Below, piece after piece: positions 53,956 to 62,500 of a stretch of 64,000 bases of DNA. Source of the stretch: Stenotrophomonas rhizophila (GTDB taxonomy: Bacteria > Pseudomonadota > Gammaproteobacteria > Xanthomonadales > Xanthomonadaceae). Where the stretch lies: contig NZ_JACWUO010000002.1 of the NCBI RefSeq assembly GCF_020857975.1, positions 1 through 64,000 of the forward strand, given 5' to 3'. A model generated the notes under the pieces. The model was given only the letters and a program-made list of their open reading frames with translations. It made no database searches and was not told the origin of the DNA. Position 1 is the first letter of the stretch, and each line of letters begins with the position of its first letter. The position numbers and the translations under genes are program-made.

Positions 53956-55833
53956 TCAGATCCCGCGCACCAGCCGGAAGCCGATCCGCGCGCTGGTGGT
54001 GTCCGAATCCTGCGATTGCCGCCATGCCGCGCGGGTCTGCTCGGGGGCATTGGCCCAGTTGCCGCCGCGGATCACCCGCTGCCGGCAGCCCGGGTTGAAC
54101 CAGGCCGCGCCGTCGGCCGGGGCGCGCCGGTAGCTGGCATGCCAACAGTCGGCCACCCACTCGCTGAGGTTGCCGGACACATCGTGCAGGCCCCAGGCGT
54201 TGGGCGCGAAACTGCCCACCGGGGCCGGCCCCCACCAGCCATCGCCGTAACCGACAAAGGCATTGAACCAGCGCCGTCCGGACGGGGAAACATCGTCGCC
54301 CCCGGTGAAGTTGCCCGACTGCGGCGGCGGCGTGCCGGCATCGCCCCAGGGGTAGCGGCCGCTGCTGCCGGCGCGCAGGGCGTACTCGAACTCGGCCTCG
54401 CTGGGCAGCCGGTAGGAACGCCCGGTCTGCTCGGACAGCCAGATCGCATAGTGCTCGGCATCGCGCACGCTGACGTGCATCACCGGCGCGGTCGCCAGGG
54501 CCGGCGCGCCGTTGTAGTCCGAACGCCAATCCACCCCGCTGTGGCGCACGAAATTGCCGCTGCGTTCGTCGTACACGATCGAATGGCCGCGCCGGGTCGC
54601 GCGTGGCCGGGCCTTGCTGGTTTCCACATAGCGACGGAAATCGGCCACGGTGACTTCGGTGATCGTCATCGCAAAGCCGCGCTCGAACCGCACGTAGTGC
54701 GCGGGCTTTTCCGCATCGCTGGCACCGGGCTCGGCCTCCCCGGCGCCCATCTGGAAGCCACCGTGCGGCACCACGATCATCTGCGGGCCGCGCCCGCCAT
54801 CGCGCAGCGCATCGCTGAACACCTGGCGCGGGCGGAAACTGCCGTAGTGGGTGACCAGTTCAATGCGCTCGCGCAGCTGGCCCACCACCGGGTCGCCCGG
54901 CAGGGCGATGCGCAGCGCGTCCTCGAGCTTCTCGCGCGCCGGCTTGAGCCCCTGCGGCGTGGCCAGGTCGCGCAGGCCCTCATCGCGCAGGCGGGCCAGC
55001 GTATCGGCGCGGATCCGCTCGATGCGCTCGAAGGCATCGGCGATGGTGATCGACGAATCGCGCACCTTGGCCGCCTCGGCCAGCCAGGTGCCGGCACTGG
55101 CGAAATCGGTAGTGCGCGCGGCGTTCTCGGCGCGCCGGATCAACGCGCTCTCGGCCGCGGCCAGGCCCTGGCGGGCGCGGCCATTGTCCGGGTCCAGGGC
55201 CAGCGCCTCGCGGAAGTTGCCAATGGCGCCATCGCCGTCCTCGCCGATCCGGTCGGCACGCAGATCGTCCTCACCGGCGCGGTTGTAGGCGATGGCACGC
55301 TGGGCGAGCTCCACCCGCGACTGCAGCTGGCGCACCTGCGCATCGTCGGGGGCGATGGCCAGCAGCACCAGCGCCATCTCGCTGGCCTGGGCCACCGCCT
55401 GGCGCTGTTTCAGCGGCCGCTCCAGCAGTGCCGAAGTTTCCTCGAGCAGGCGCTGCCGGGCGCGCTTGAGCCCGGCCTGGGCCTGGCGGTCCTTGCCATC
55501 GCGCTGCAGCAGCGCCAACCACAATGGAATGGCCGATCCGGCATCGGCATACAGCCGCCCCTGCTCGAACGCCTGGGCGGCATCGCGGCGCGCCTGCGCC
55601 ACCGCGTCGTCGGCGATCTCCACCCGCGGCGGCTGCCACTGCTGCACGGTCTCGGCGGCATCCTCGCCGCCGATGGTCACCTGCGCGGCCACCGCATTGT
55701 TCCTGGCCTCGGCCTTGGCCGGGCTTGCCGCGGCCGGCTGCACCGGCGCGGCCGCTGGCGGCGATGGCGAACAGGCCGCCAGCAGGGCGGTCAGCGTGGC
55801 CAGCAACAACAGGCGGGGGCCGGGGGTAGGCAA
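53956..55833 (-). CDS. Lipoprotein with SUMF1/formylglycine-generating-enzyme-like domain
   Basis: A 625-residue protein. It has a lipoprotein signal (PTPGPRLLLLATLTALLAAC), a Pro/Ala linker, a long helical region (about 60-370) rich in TPR-like Ala/Leu/Arg helices, then a FGE/SUMF1-type domain (about 385-625; MIVVPHGGFQMG, RLPSEAEFEYALRAG, GLHDVSGNLSEWVADCW, RVIRGGNW). TTG 55833 is chosen as the start because AAGGAG lies five bases upstream and the signal peptide then begins at once; ATG 55866 has no such site. Activity is unclear: many such domains do not make formylglycine, and no sulfatase is nearby. Confidence 0.8.
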   Translation of the reverse strand: MPTPGPRLLLLATLTALLAACSPSPPAAAPVQPAAASPAKAEARNNAVAAQVTIGGEDAAETVQQWQPPRVEIADDAVAQARRDAAQAFEQGRLYADAGSAIPLWLALLQRDGKDRQAQAGLKRARQRLLEETSALLERPLKQRQAVAQASEMALVLLAIAPDDAQVRQLQSRVELAQRAIAYNRAGEDDLRADRIGEDGDGAIGNFREALALDPDNGRARQGLAAAESALIRRAENAARTTDFASAGTWLAEAAKVRDSSITIADAFERIERIRADTLARLRDEGLRDLATPQGLKPAREKLEDALRIALPGDPVVGQLRERIELVTHYGSFRPRQVFSDALRDGGRGPQMIVVPHGGFQMGAGEAEPGASDAEKPAHYVRFERGFAMTITEVTVADFRRYVETSKARPRATRRGHSIVYDERSGNFVRHSGVDWRSDYNGAPALATAPVMHVSVRDAEHYAIWLSEQTGRSYRLPSEAEFEYALRAGSSGRYPWGDAGTPPPQSGNFTGGDDVSPSGRRWFNAFVGYGDGWWGPAPVGSFAPNAWGLHDVSGNLSEWVADCWHASYRRAPADGAAWFNPGCRQRVIRGGNWANAPEQTRAAWRQSQDSDTTSARIGFRLVRGI

Positions 55834-55838
55834 TGGGG

Positions 55839-55844
55839 CTCCTT
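55839..55844 (-). promoter_or_regulatory. Ribosome binding site that fixes a TTG start
   Basis: AAGGAG on the minus strand, five bases before TTG at 55833, is the best Shine-Dalgarno match near the SUMF1-domain lipoprotein gene. The in-frame ATG at 55866 lies upstream of it. Confidence 0.7.
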
Positions 55845-56028
55845 GCGGTGTGACATGGGCAGGCATCGATCCGGCCTGGCTGCCGGCCGCACGAAGGCGG
55901 CACCGCCGGCTGCCAGGCCAGCCCCCGCAGCGCAGCGGGGCGAGGTGTTCATCATAACGGCGCGCCGCGCCGCTGCGGCGCGCTATCCTCCCCCACCTGA
56001 GCAAACTCCTGCCGTAATCGGAACCCAC

Positions 56029-57108
56029 GTGGCCTATTGGATCAAAACCCCGGCGGAACTGGACGCGCGCTACCGCCAGCGCCCCACCCGGATCGGGCTG
56101 GACACCGAATTCATCCGCGAACGCACCTACTGGCCGCAGCTGGCCCTGGTGCAGATGGCGGTCGGCGATGAAATCCTGCTGATCGACCCGCTGATCCCCG
56201 GCATGACCCAGGCGCTGGCGCCCTGGCTGGCCGATACCGGCATCCTCAAGATCATGCACAGCGCCAGCGAAGACCTGGTCACCTTCAAGGTCGCCTGCGG
56301 CGTGCTGCCGCGGCCGCTGTTCGACACCCAGATCGGCGCCTCGCTGGCCGGCATCGGCGGTGGCATGGGCTACCAGAAACTGGTCACCGCGATCACCGGG
56401 GTCACCCTGGCCAAGGGCGAAACCCGCTCGGACTGGATGCGCCGGCCGCTGTCGGAGGCGCAGCTGGAGTACGCCGCCGATGACGTGGAATACCTGTTCA
56501 CGCTGCACGACACCATCGATGCGCGGCTGGGCGAACTGGACCGCCGCCAATGGCTGCACGACGATGCCGAACGCCTGCTGGCCAGCGTCGAACACGACGA
56601 GGACCGTTGGCCGCACGTGGCGATGCGCTCGGCGCAGTTCATGGACGGCCCGGCGCAGATGCGCCTGCTGCGCCTGCTGCGCTGGCGCGATGTACAGGCC
56701 CGTGCCAGCGACAAGCCGCGCAGCTGGGTGCTGGACAACGAACTGGCCGCAGCGCTGGCACGCACGCCGCCGGCCGATGCGCAGGCGCTGGACCGACTGA
56801 TGGAAGGCTTCCCCAAGGCCCCGCGCAAGCTGGCCAGCCAGGTCTGGCAGGCGCTGGTGACCCCGTTGGACGACGAGGCCGACGCACCGCTGGCGCTGCC
56901 GGCCAACGACAGCAACAAGCAGGCGCTCAAGCGGCTGCAGGATGCGGTCAGCGCGCGCACCGCCGAACTGGGCCTGCCCGACGGCGTCCTGGCCTCGCGC
57001 AAGCACCTGGAAAGCTATCTGGAAAGCCGCCAGTGGCCGACCGCACTGGCGGGTTGGCGTCAGGCGCAGCTGGAACCGATCCTGTCGGCGCTGTTGCCTG
57101 CGGCATAA
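56029..57108 (+). CDS. rnd: Ribonuclease D
   Basis: A 359-residue 3'-5' exoribonuclease for tRNA and structured RNA ends. The DEDDy residues are Asp25 and Glu27 in IGLDTEFIRER, an Asp in HSASEDLVTF, and YAADDVEYL (Tyr and Asp). Two HRDC-like helical domains follow (about 210-355). GTG 56029 is the start and gives VAYWIKTPAEL. It is divergent from the SUMF1-domain gene. Confidence 0.93.
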   Translation: MAYWIKTPAELDARYRQRPTRIGLDTEFIRERTYWPQLALVQMAVGDEILLIDPLIPGMTQALAPWLADTGILKIMHSASEDLVTFKVACGVLPRPLFDTQIGASLAGIGGGMGYQKLVTAITGVTLAKGETRSDWMRRPLSEAQLEYAADDVEYLFTLHDTIDARLGELDRRQWLHDDAERLLASVEHDEDRWPHVAMRSAQFMDGPAQMRLLRLLRWRDVQARASDKPRSWVLDNELAAALARTPPADAQALDRLMEGFPKAPRKLASQVWQALVTPLDDEADAPLALPANDSNKQALKRLQDAVSARTAELGLPDGVLASRKHLESYLESRQWPTALAGWRQAQLEPILSALLPAA

Positions 57109-57114
57109 GCGCAC

Positions 57115-57149
57115 CGGTGCCCGCCGCCTCAGCGGCGCGGTGGGCACCG
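57115..57149 (+). terminator. Hairpin after rnd
   Basis: CGGTGCCC and GGGCACCG form an 8-bp stem enclosing a GC-rich inner part (CCGC/GCGG). There is no T-run after it, so it may be only an RNA stabiliser. Confidence 0.4.
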
Positions 57150-57294
57150 AACTGCATCCGTTCCTCAACGATGGTTGCAAGCAACACGCTGCCAGACGCG
57201 GCCGGCCCAGTCCCACAAGCTCTGGACCTGCCAACGCTTCGCAACGCCTGGCACCACCCTATACTGGCGCTTCCCTCCCCATACGGTGCGCTAC

Positions 57295-57807
57295 ATGTCT
57301 CCAGAACAGCCGCGATGCCGGCTGCTGCGGCTGCTGATGGTGCCGATGCTGGTGGTGTTGCACAGTACGGCCGCTGCCGAGCCCGCCGATGAGCGCGCCG
57401 ACACCATGCCGGTCAACAGCTGCGCGCCTGATCCGTACAGCTGTCCAGACTGGATGCCCTCGCAGGCGCAGATGCGCAGCGTCATCGCCGACTATTTCTG
57501 CGAACGGGTGGACAACGGCCTGATCGTCCCGGCAGCGCCAGGCCACGCAGCCGCCGAATCCTCATCACTGTCCTGCGCGGCACTGAACCCCGAGGTGGGC
57601 GGAAACTTCGTCTGTGGCGGAGAACTCCGTTTCATCCACGCCGACGGCAGCAGCAAGGGCATTACCTTCAGCCCTACCCTGCACTACACCGACGACGGCC
57701 GCATCGCCTTCTACCAGGGCGACGATGACGCAGGCGAAGAAATCTGGCATGTGCCGGCAGCGCGGAGCACCTCGCGCTACTGCAGCGCGCCACCGTCCCG
57801 CCCCTGA
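57295..57807 (+). CDS. Exported protein of unknown function, possibly frameshifted at its 3' end
   Basis: A 170-residue protein with a signal peptide (about 1-28). It has six or more Cys (NSCAPDPYSCPDW, YFCERVDN, LSCAALNP, FVCGG), suggesting disulfides. The last 18 residues (AARSTSRYCSAPPSRP at the end) look out of frame. Moving by one base near 57755, a frame gives AEHLALLQRATVPPLISLEN and then KAAAQFCTYANAPTGRCRLH, which reads as protein and continues to about 58039, just overlapping the next gene start. So the natural gene may be longer and broken here, or the sequence may have an indel. I do not recognise the family. Confidence 0.55.
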   Translation: MSPEQPRCRLLRLLMVPMLVVLHSTAAAEPADERADTMPVNSCAPDPYSCPDWMPSQAQMRSVIADYFCERVDNGLIVPAAPGHAAAESSSLSCAALNPEVGGNFVCGGELRFIHADGSSKGITFSPTLHYTDDGRIAFYQGDDDAGEEIWHVPAARSTSRYCSAPPSRP

Positions 57808-58033
57808 TCAGCCTGGAAAACAAGGCTGCAGCGCAATTCTGTACGTACGCCAACGCGCCCACCGGCAGGTGCCGTCTGCATGACTGCAGACACATTCGGT
57901 CTGTACAAGGTCCATGCAAGAGTGAGTCGCAATCAACGCAAAACGCCTACCACAGGCGCGCTGCGGACACTGCCCTCCGCAGGACCGATGCCGTTGGCGC
58001 AGGTCCTGCCCACGCTGCTGCGCAAGGACTCCC

Positions 58034-59215
58034 ATGCACATGATCACCTCCCCACGGACCGCAGCTTCCTCCCACTCCACGCCGCGCGGCATGCGCCGGT
58101 GGCTGGGCATTTCCCTCCTACTGCTGGCCGCCAATGCCGGCGCCGCCGACGGTCTGCAGGCGCGGATCGCGCAGGCCATGCAAGGCACCACCACACCGGC
58201 AATGGGCGTATTGGTGATCCGCGATGGCAAGGTCGCCGAGCAGGCGGTCAGCGGCCTGCGCCGCAGCGATAGCAAGACCGCGGTCACGCGCGATGACCGG
58301 TGGATGATCGGCTCCACCGGCAAGCCGATCACCGTGGCGATGATCGCGCGCCTGGTCGAACAGGGCGTGCTGAAATGGGATACCCCGCTGTCCACGCTGC
58401 TGCCGGAGCTGTCGGCGCAGATGCGCCCGGAGTACCGCAACGTCACCCTGGTGCAGTTGCTGTCGCACCGCGCCGGCCTGCCGGAAAACCTCACCGATGC
58501 TGCCGCATTGGATGCGTTCTTCACCGACACCCGCCCGCTGCCGGTGCAGCGCGAGGCCTACATCAAGGCCGCCTTGGCCGAAGCGCCGGTACATGCGCCG
58601 GGCACCGAATTCGCCTACAGCAACAGCGGCTTTCTGATCGCGGCAGTGATCGCCGAGCGCGCCACCGGCAAGGACGTGGAAACGCTGATGCAGCGCGAAG
58701 TGTTCCAGCCGCTGGGCATGACCGGTGCCGGCTTCGGCCCCACCACCGGCAACCAGCCGCTGGGCCACCGCGCCGGCAAGCCGGTCACCACCGCCCCGCG
58801 CAAGGCCGATGACGGGGTGCCCCCGATCTACACCGCCGCCGGCAACCTGCACATGCGCCTGCAGGACCTGGCGCTGTTCGCCATCGACCAGTTGGCCGGC
58901 AGCAAGGGCAAGGGCAAGCTGTTGAGCCCGGCCTCGTACGCGCTGATGCAGACTGCACAGCCGGGCAGTGGTTCGGGGCTGGACTGGGGCGTGCAGCCGT
59001 CGATCGCCGGCCGCCAGGGCCCGGTGCTGGTGCATGGTGGTTCCGACGGCAACTGGCTGGCCTGGGTAGTGCTGTTCCCCGGCCAGAACAATGGCGTGAT
59101 CGCGATTGCCAATGCCGCCGAGGACATGGGCGCCGACCAGGCCACCATGGGCGTACTGGGCGGCCTGTTCGCCGAGCTGGCCCCGGCTGCCGCACCGGCC
59201 GCGCCGGGCAAGTAA
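58034..59215 (+). CDS. Serine hydrolase of the beta-lactamase/D-alanyl-D-alanine carboxypeptidase family
   Basis: A 393-residue exported serine hydrolase of the class C-like beta-lactamase superfamily (Pfam Beta-lactamase). The nucleophile motif is STGK (Ser94 to Lys97), the second motif YSN in EFAYSNSGF, and the third HGG near residue 335. LVQLLSHRAGLPE and VFQPLGMTGAGFG are family text. It is more likely an esterase or peptidase than a beta-lactamase with resistance role. AAGGA five bases before ATG 58034 supports that start, although the signal peptide proper begins at GMRRWLGISLLLL. Confidence 0.85.
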   Translation: MHMITSPRTAASSHSTPRGMRRWLGISLLLLAANAGAADGLQARIAQAMQGTTTPAMGVLVIRDGKVAEQAVSGLRRSDSKTAVTRDDRWMIGSTGKPITVAMIARLVEQGVLKWDTPLSTLLPELSAQMRPEYRNVTLVQLLSHRAGLPENLTDAAALDAFFTDTRPLPVQREAYIKAALAEAPVHAPGTEFAYSNSGFLIAAVIAERATGKDVETLMQREVFQPLGMTGAGFGPTTGNQPLGHRAGKPVTTAPRKADDGVPPIYTAAGNLHMRLQDLALFAIDQLAGSKGKGKLLSPASYALMQTAQPGSGSGLDWGVQPSIAGRQGPVLVHGGSDGNWLAWVVLFPGQNNGVIAIANAAEDMGADQATMGVLGGLFAELAPAAAPAAPGK

Positions 59216-59233
59216 CCCGCGGCGGCAGATACG

Positions 59234-59261
59234 ACAACGCCCTGCACAGGCAGGGCGTTGT
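59234..59261. terminator. Hairpin after the serine hydrolase gene
   Basis: ACAACGCCCTG and CAGGGCGTTGT form a perfect 11-bp stem with a six-base loop (CACAGG), 19 bp after the stop. There is no long T-run. Confidence 0.6.
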
Positions 59262-59274
59262 CGGTACTCGCCAT

Positions 59275-59310
59275 CCCCGGCCGGCACCGCGGCTGCGGTA
59301 CCGGCCGGGG
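59275..59310. terminator. GC-rich hairpin between convergent genes
   Basis: CCCCGGCCGG and CCGGCCGGGG enclose ACCGC/GCGGT pairs, forming a long stem with two mismatches. It lies seven bases from the end of the TonB-dependent receptor gene, on the opposite side from the serine hydrolase hairpin. Confidence 0.55.
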
Positions 59311-59316
59311 ATGTGA

Positions 59317-61647
59317 TTACTGCCAGTTGAGATTGAGCGACACGCCCACGGTGCGCGGCTCGTTGTACACCGCGGCCATGTAGTTCTCGATCACGCCCTT
59401 GAGGTTCTTCTCATTGGTGATGTTGCGCGCGAACAGCGCCACTTCCCAGGCACCGTAGTTGCCCGAATAGCCCAGTTTCAGGCCGCCTTCGAAGCTGCCC
59501 TTGGAGTTGAACTCGGCCGAGTCGTACAGCACGAAGCTGGTATAGCCCTGTTTGTTCCAGTCGGTGGACACGAAGAACACATCGCTGTCGTTGACCGGCA
59601 CGTCGTAGCGCGCGGCCAGGTTGATGTTGTACTTGGGCGCGTTCGGCAGCGGGTTGCCGTTGATCTGGGCGAAGGTGTTGGCGCCGACCTTGATGGTCGG
59701 GTCGTTCACCGTGCACACCACCGCGCCGTTCAGCGCGCAGACCTGCGCGTAGACGCGGCTGTCCTGGATCTCGCTGTGCAGCAGGCTGATGCCGGCGCTC
59801 AGGGCCAGGTTCGGGATCGGACGCAGTTCCATGTCCGCTTCCAGGCCGTAGGCCTTGGCCTTGTCGGCGTTGAACAGCACCCCGTTGCCGTCCGAATCGT
59901 TGCCGTTGAGCTGGATGTCGTTGACCACGTAGGTGAATGCGGCGGCATTCAGGCGCAGGCGGTTGTCCCACAGGCTGCTCTTGATGCCCGCTTCCCAGGA
60001 CAGGATGGTTTCCGAATCGGCGGTGGTGAAATCGGCGTTGAACACCGCCGAACGGCCCTGGATGGTCGGGCCGCGGAAGCCGCGGGCCACGCGCGCATAC
60101 ACGCTGAACTGCGCGTTGAACGCATACATCGCGCTCAGGTCCCAGCTCGGGGTGGTATCGGACATTTCCACGTCGGTGCGACCCTTGTAGGTCACCACCC
60201 CGGCGGCGGTATCGGCGGTCTTGAGCAGGCGGGTGTGCTTCTCATCGCGGGTCTGGCGCAGGCCGGCGGTCAGGGTGAACTTGTCGGTGACGTCATAGCT
60301 GACCTGGCCGAAACCGGCCCAGGAGGTATTGACGTTGCGCAGCCGCACCCAGTTGTTCGGGTTGCGCGCATTGCCCTGCAGGAACCAGGCGCGCTGGTAG
60401 AAATCGGTGGTGTCGCGGCCGTCGAAGTAGAACGCGCCGACCTGCCACTTCAGGCGGTTGTCATCGCCATTGGCCAGGCGGATTTCCTGGGTCCACTGGT
60501 CCAGGTCGCGGATCTGGCCCATCGACTGGCCAAAGCCGTTGGCCACGCCATTGACCGGGAAGTTGGCCGCCGCGCCACCGTCGGTATCGCCGCGGCTGTA
60601 GCCGGAGGTGGTTTCGTAGGCGGTGATCGAGGTCAGCGAGAGGTCGCCGAAGTCATAGACCGCCTTCACCGAGCCGCCGTAGGTCTTGTAGGCCTGCGGG
60701 TTGTTGTCGGCCTCATCGTAGGCCACCCGGTCGCGCGGCGCGTCGGTCTTGTTGGAGCCGCGGGTCACCGCGTTGCGCAGGAACAGAGTCGAGGTGCCCT
60801 CGTAATCGCGCGCATGCGCCGAGGCCAGCAGCGAGAAGTTCTCGCTGGGCTGCAGCAGCAGCTGGGCGCGCACGTTGCGGTCGTCGAAGCCGCCCATCGC
60901 GTTCTTCTTCGGCGACACCGTGCCATCGGCGCTGGGGCCGGCGTAGGTGTTGTCGACATAGTCATCGCGATGCTGGTACAGCGCCGATACGCGGAAGGAG
61001 GCGATGTCGTTGATCGCCCCGCCCACGCCACCGTCGATGGCCACGCTGCCGTAGCTGCCATAGCTGGCCTGCACGCGGCCGTTGTAGTCCTGGCTGGGCT
61101 TGATGGTGTCGAACTTGACGATGCCGGCGGTGGTGTTGCGGCCGAACAGCGTGCCCTGCGGGCCGCGCAGCACTTCGATCTGGTCCACGTCATAGACCGG
61201 GTTGGACTTGAGCACCACGTGCTCGAGCACCACGTCGTCCTGGATGATCGACACCGGCTGGGAGGCGCCCAGGTAGAAGTCGATGTTGCCCAAACCACGG
61301 ATGTAGAAGCGCGGGAAGATGCGCCCGGTGGTGGTCTCGGCGTAGAAACTGGGCACCTTGCCCGACAGCGCCAGCAGGGTGTCGTCGCCGCCGGCGGTGT
61401 AGTCGCGGATCTTCTCGCCCTGCACCACGCCGACCGAGACCGGCACTTCCTGCAGGTTGCGCTCGCGGTGGTCGGCGGTGACGGTGATCGCGTCCAGCGC
61501 GGTCGGCGAGGCGTCCTGCGCCAGCGCGGCACCGGCCGGGCCGAGCAGCGCGGCGGCGGCGCAGGCCAGCGCCAGTGCATGGCGGCGCGGCAGCGCGCGG
61601 GAGTGACGGGACGGCATCGACACGGGGGTGTTGCGATTGGCAGGCAT
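59317..61647 (-). CDS. TonB-dependent outer-membrane receptor
   Basis: A 776-residue receptor. The signal peptide (about 1-43, ALAQDAS) is followed by a TonB-box-like DAITVTA, a plug domain (about 60-170; IEVLRGPQGTLFGRNTTAG), and a barrel with many aromatic-ended beta strands to the final SLNLNWQ. The plug and barrel resemble CirA/FecA-like receptors annotated for uptake of iron complexes or small molecules; the ligand is unknown. No siderophore or sugar-use genes are next to it. The receptor gene is alone on this strand. Confidence 0.88.
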   Translation of the reverse strand: MPANRNTPVSMPSRHSRALPRRHALALACAAAALLGPAGAALAQDASPTALDAITVTADHRERNLQEVPVSVGVVQGEKIRDYTAGGDDTLLALSGKVPSFYAETTTGRIFPRFYIRGLGNIDFYLGASQPVSIIQDDVVLEHVVLKSNPVYDVDQIEVLRGPQGTLFGRNTTAGIVKFDTIKPSQDYNGRVQASYGSYGSVAIDGGVGGAINDIASFRVSALYQHRDDYVDNTYAGPSADGTVSPKKNAMGGFDDRNVRAQLLLQPSENFSLLASAHARDYEGTSTLFLRNAVTRGSNKTDAPRDRVAYDEADNNPQAYKTYGGSVKAVYDFGDLSLTSITAYETTSGYSRGDTDGGAAANFPVNGVANGFGQSMGQIRDLDQWTQEIRLANGDDNRLKWQVGAFYFDGRDTTDFYQRAWFLQGNARNPNNWVRLRNVNTSWAGFGQVSYDVTDKFTLTAGLRQTRDEKHTRLLKTADTAAGVVTYKGRTDVEMSDTTPSWDLSAMYAFNAQFSVYARVARGFRGPTIQGRSAVFNADFTTADSETILSWEAGIKSSLWDNRLRLNAAAFTYVVNDIQLNGNDSDGNGVLFNADKAKAYGLEADMELRPIPNLALSAGISLLHSEIQDSRVYAQVCALNGAVVCTVNDPTIKVGANTFAQINGNPLPNAPKYNINLAARYDVPVNDSDVFFVSTDWNKQGYTSFVLYDSAEFNSKGSFEGGLKLGYSGNYGAWEVALFARNITNEKNLKGVIENYMAAVYNEPRTVGVSLNLNWQ

Positions 61648-61963
61648 GCAGGGTCTCGGGGAGTACTGAACTGGGTGGCGTGCGGCGCACGCGGATGAAC
61701 AACGGCAGCACCGCTGGTTGCGCAGCGATGCAGCACGTTATGTCGTGGATGTTGCAGGTTGGTTGCAGGGCGCTGCGGGGGACGGCCGTCCATCCCCTGC
61801 CCTGACCTGATGGCTATGCCGCCGGAAGTCGTGGCGCGGATTATGCCTGCCCTGCCGTCTGCCCGGAAGAGAGCAATGCGTCGCGCACTTGAGCCCGGCC
61901 GTCATCGCATCGACAATGCCTGCGGGCACGCTGCGCTGCCCGTTGCCAGCACAAGGAGCCCAC
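61648..61963. other. Divergent promoter region of the TonB-dependent receptor and lipoprotein
   Basis: No gene is seen. A direct repeat GTTGCAGG occurs twice near 61751 (GTTGCAGGTTGGTTGCAGG), about 100 bp upstream of the receptor start, and could be an activator or repressor site. No cobalamin or other known riboswitch is visible. The rest shows nothing I can name. Confidence 0.5.
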
Positions 61964-62401
61964 GTGCGCCGTATTACCGGTTTGCTGTTGCTTGCCGCCC
62001 TCAGCGGCTGCACCACCCTCACCCCTGCCCCGTGGACCGACGCTGCCGATGCAGTGCGCGCGGCCAACGTCGAGCCGGCCAGGCCCATTGCCGGCACCTT
62101 CGTGATGACCGTGCAGGCCATTGGCGGCGAGCGCGACCGGATCTTCCTCAATTCCGAACGCGACTATCGCAACCAGAACTGCCTGACCGTGGTCCTGGCG
62201 CCCGGGGTGGCCGAACAACTGGCGCAGCAGCTGGGCGTTGACGTGCCGGCGTTGCTGCACCGCCGGCTCAGTGTCCGTGGCCAGGCCCAGCGGGTGCGCA
62301 TCCAGTTGAATACCGCCCAGGGCCAGGCAACCGGCAAGTACTACTACCAGACCCATCTGCAGGTCGACGACCCCGCCCAGATCGCCTTCGCCTCGCCCTG
62401 A
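61964..62401 (+). CDS. Small lipoprotein of unknown function
   Basis: A 145-residue protein with a lipobox (LLLLAALSGC) right after the start. The mature part contains FVMTVQAIGGERDRIFLNSE and KYYYQTHLQVDDPAQIAF; I do not recognise a family. GTG 61964 is the start: AAGGAG lies five bases upstream, and the open frame further up would put charged residues before the signal peptide. It is followed 99 bp later by the acetamidase/formamidase gene. Confidence 0.78.
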   Translation: MRRITGLLLLAALSGCTTLTPAPWTDAADAVRAANVEPARPIAGTFVMTVQAIGGERDRIFLNSERDYRNQNCLTVVLAPGVAEQLAQQLGVDVPALLHRRLSVRGQAQRVRIQLNTAQGQATGKYYYQTHLQVDDPAQIAFASP

Positions 62402-62500
62402 GCCGGCACCGGGCCGCACGCCATCGGGCAGGCCTGCCTTTGGCACTTGCCCGATACGACGATCCGGGCGAGAACGAAGGCCCTGATCCAATCAAGACCG

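Noticed and set aside
53956..57234. A 1092-codon frame as a large fused protein
   Set aside because: The upstream part is antisense of rnd; the lipoprotein signal and ribosome site place the start at 55833.
58034..59215. Call of the serine hydrolase as a resistance beta-lactamase
   Set aside because: The motifs fit the broad carboxypeptidase/esterase superfamily; it lacks the features and regulator expected for AmpC, and the known Stenotrophomonas enzymes L1 and L2 are different.
61648..61963. A cobalamin riboswitch or LacI-type operator before the TonB-dependent receptor
   Set aside because: No B12 box is visible and no palindromic operator is clear; only a GTTGCAGG direct repeat is seen.
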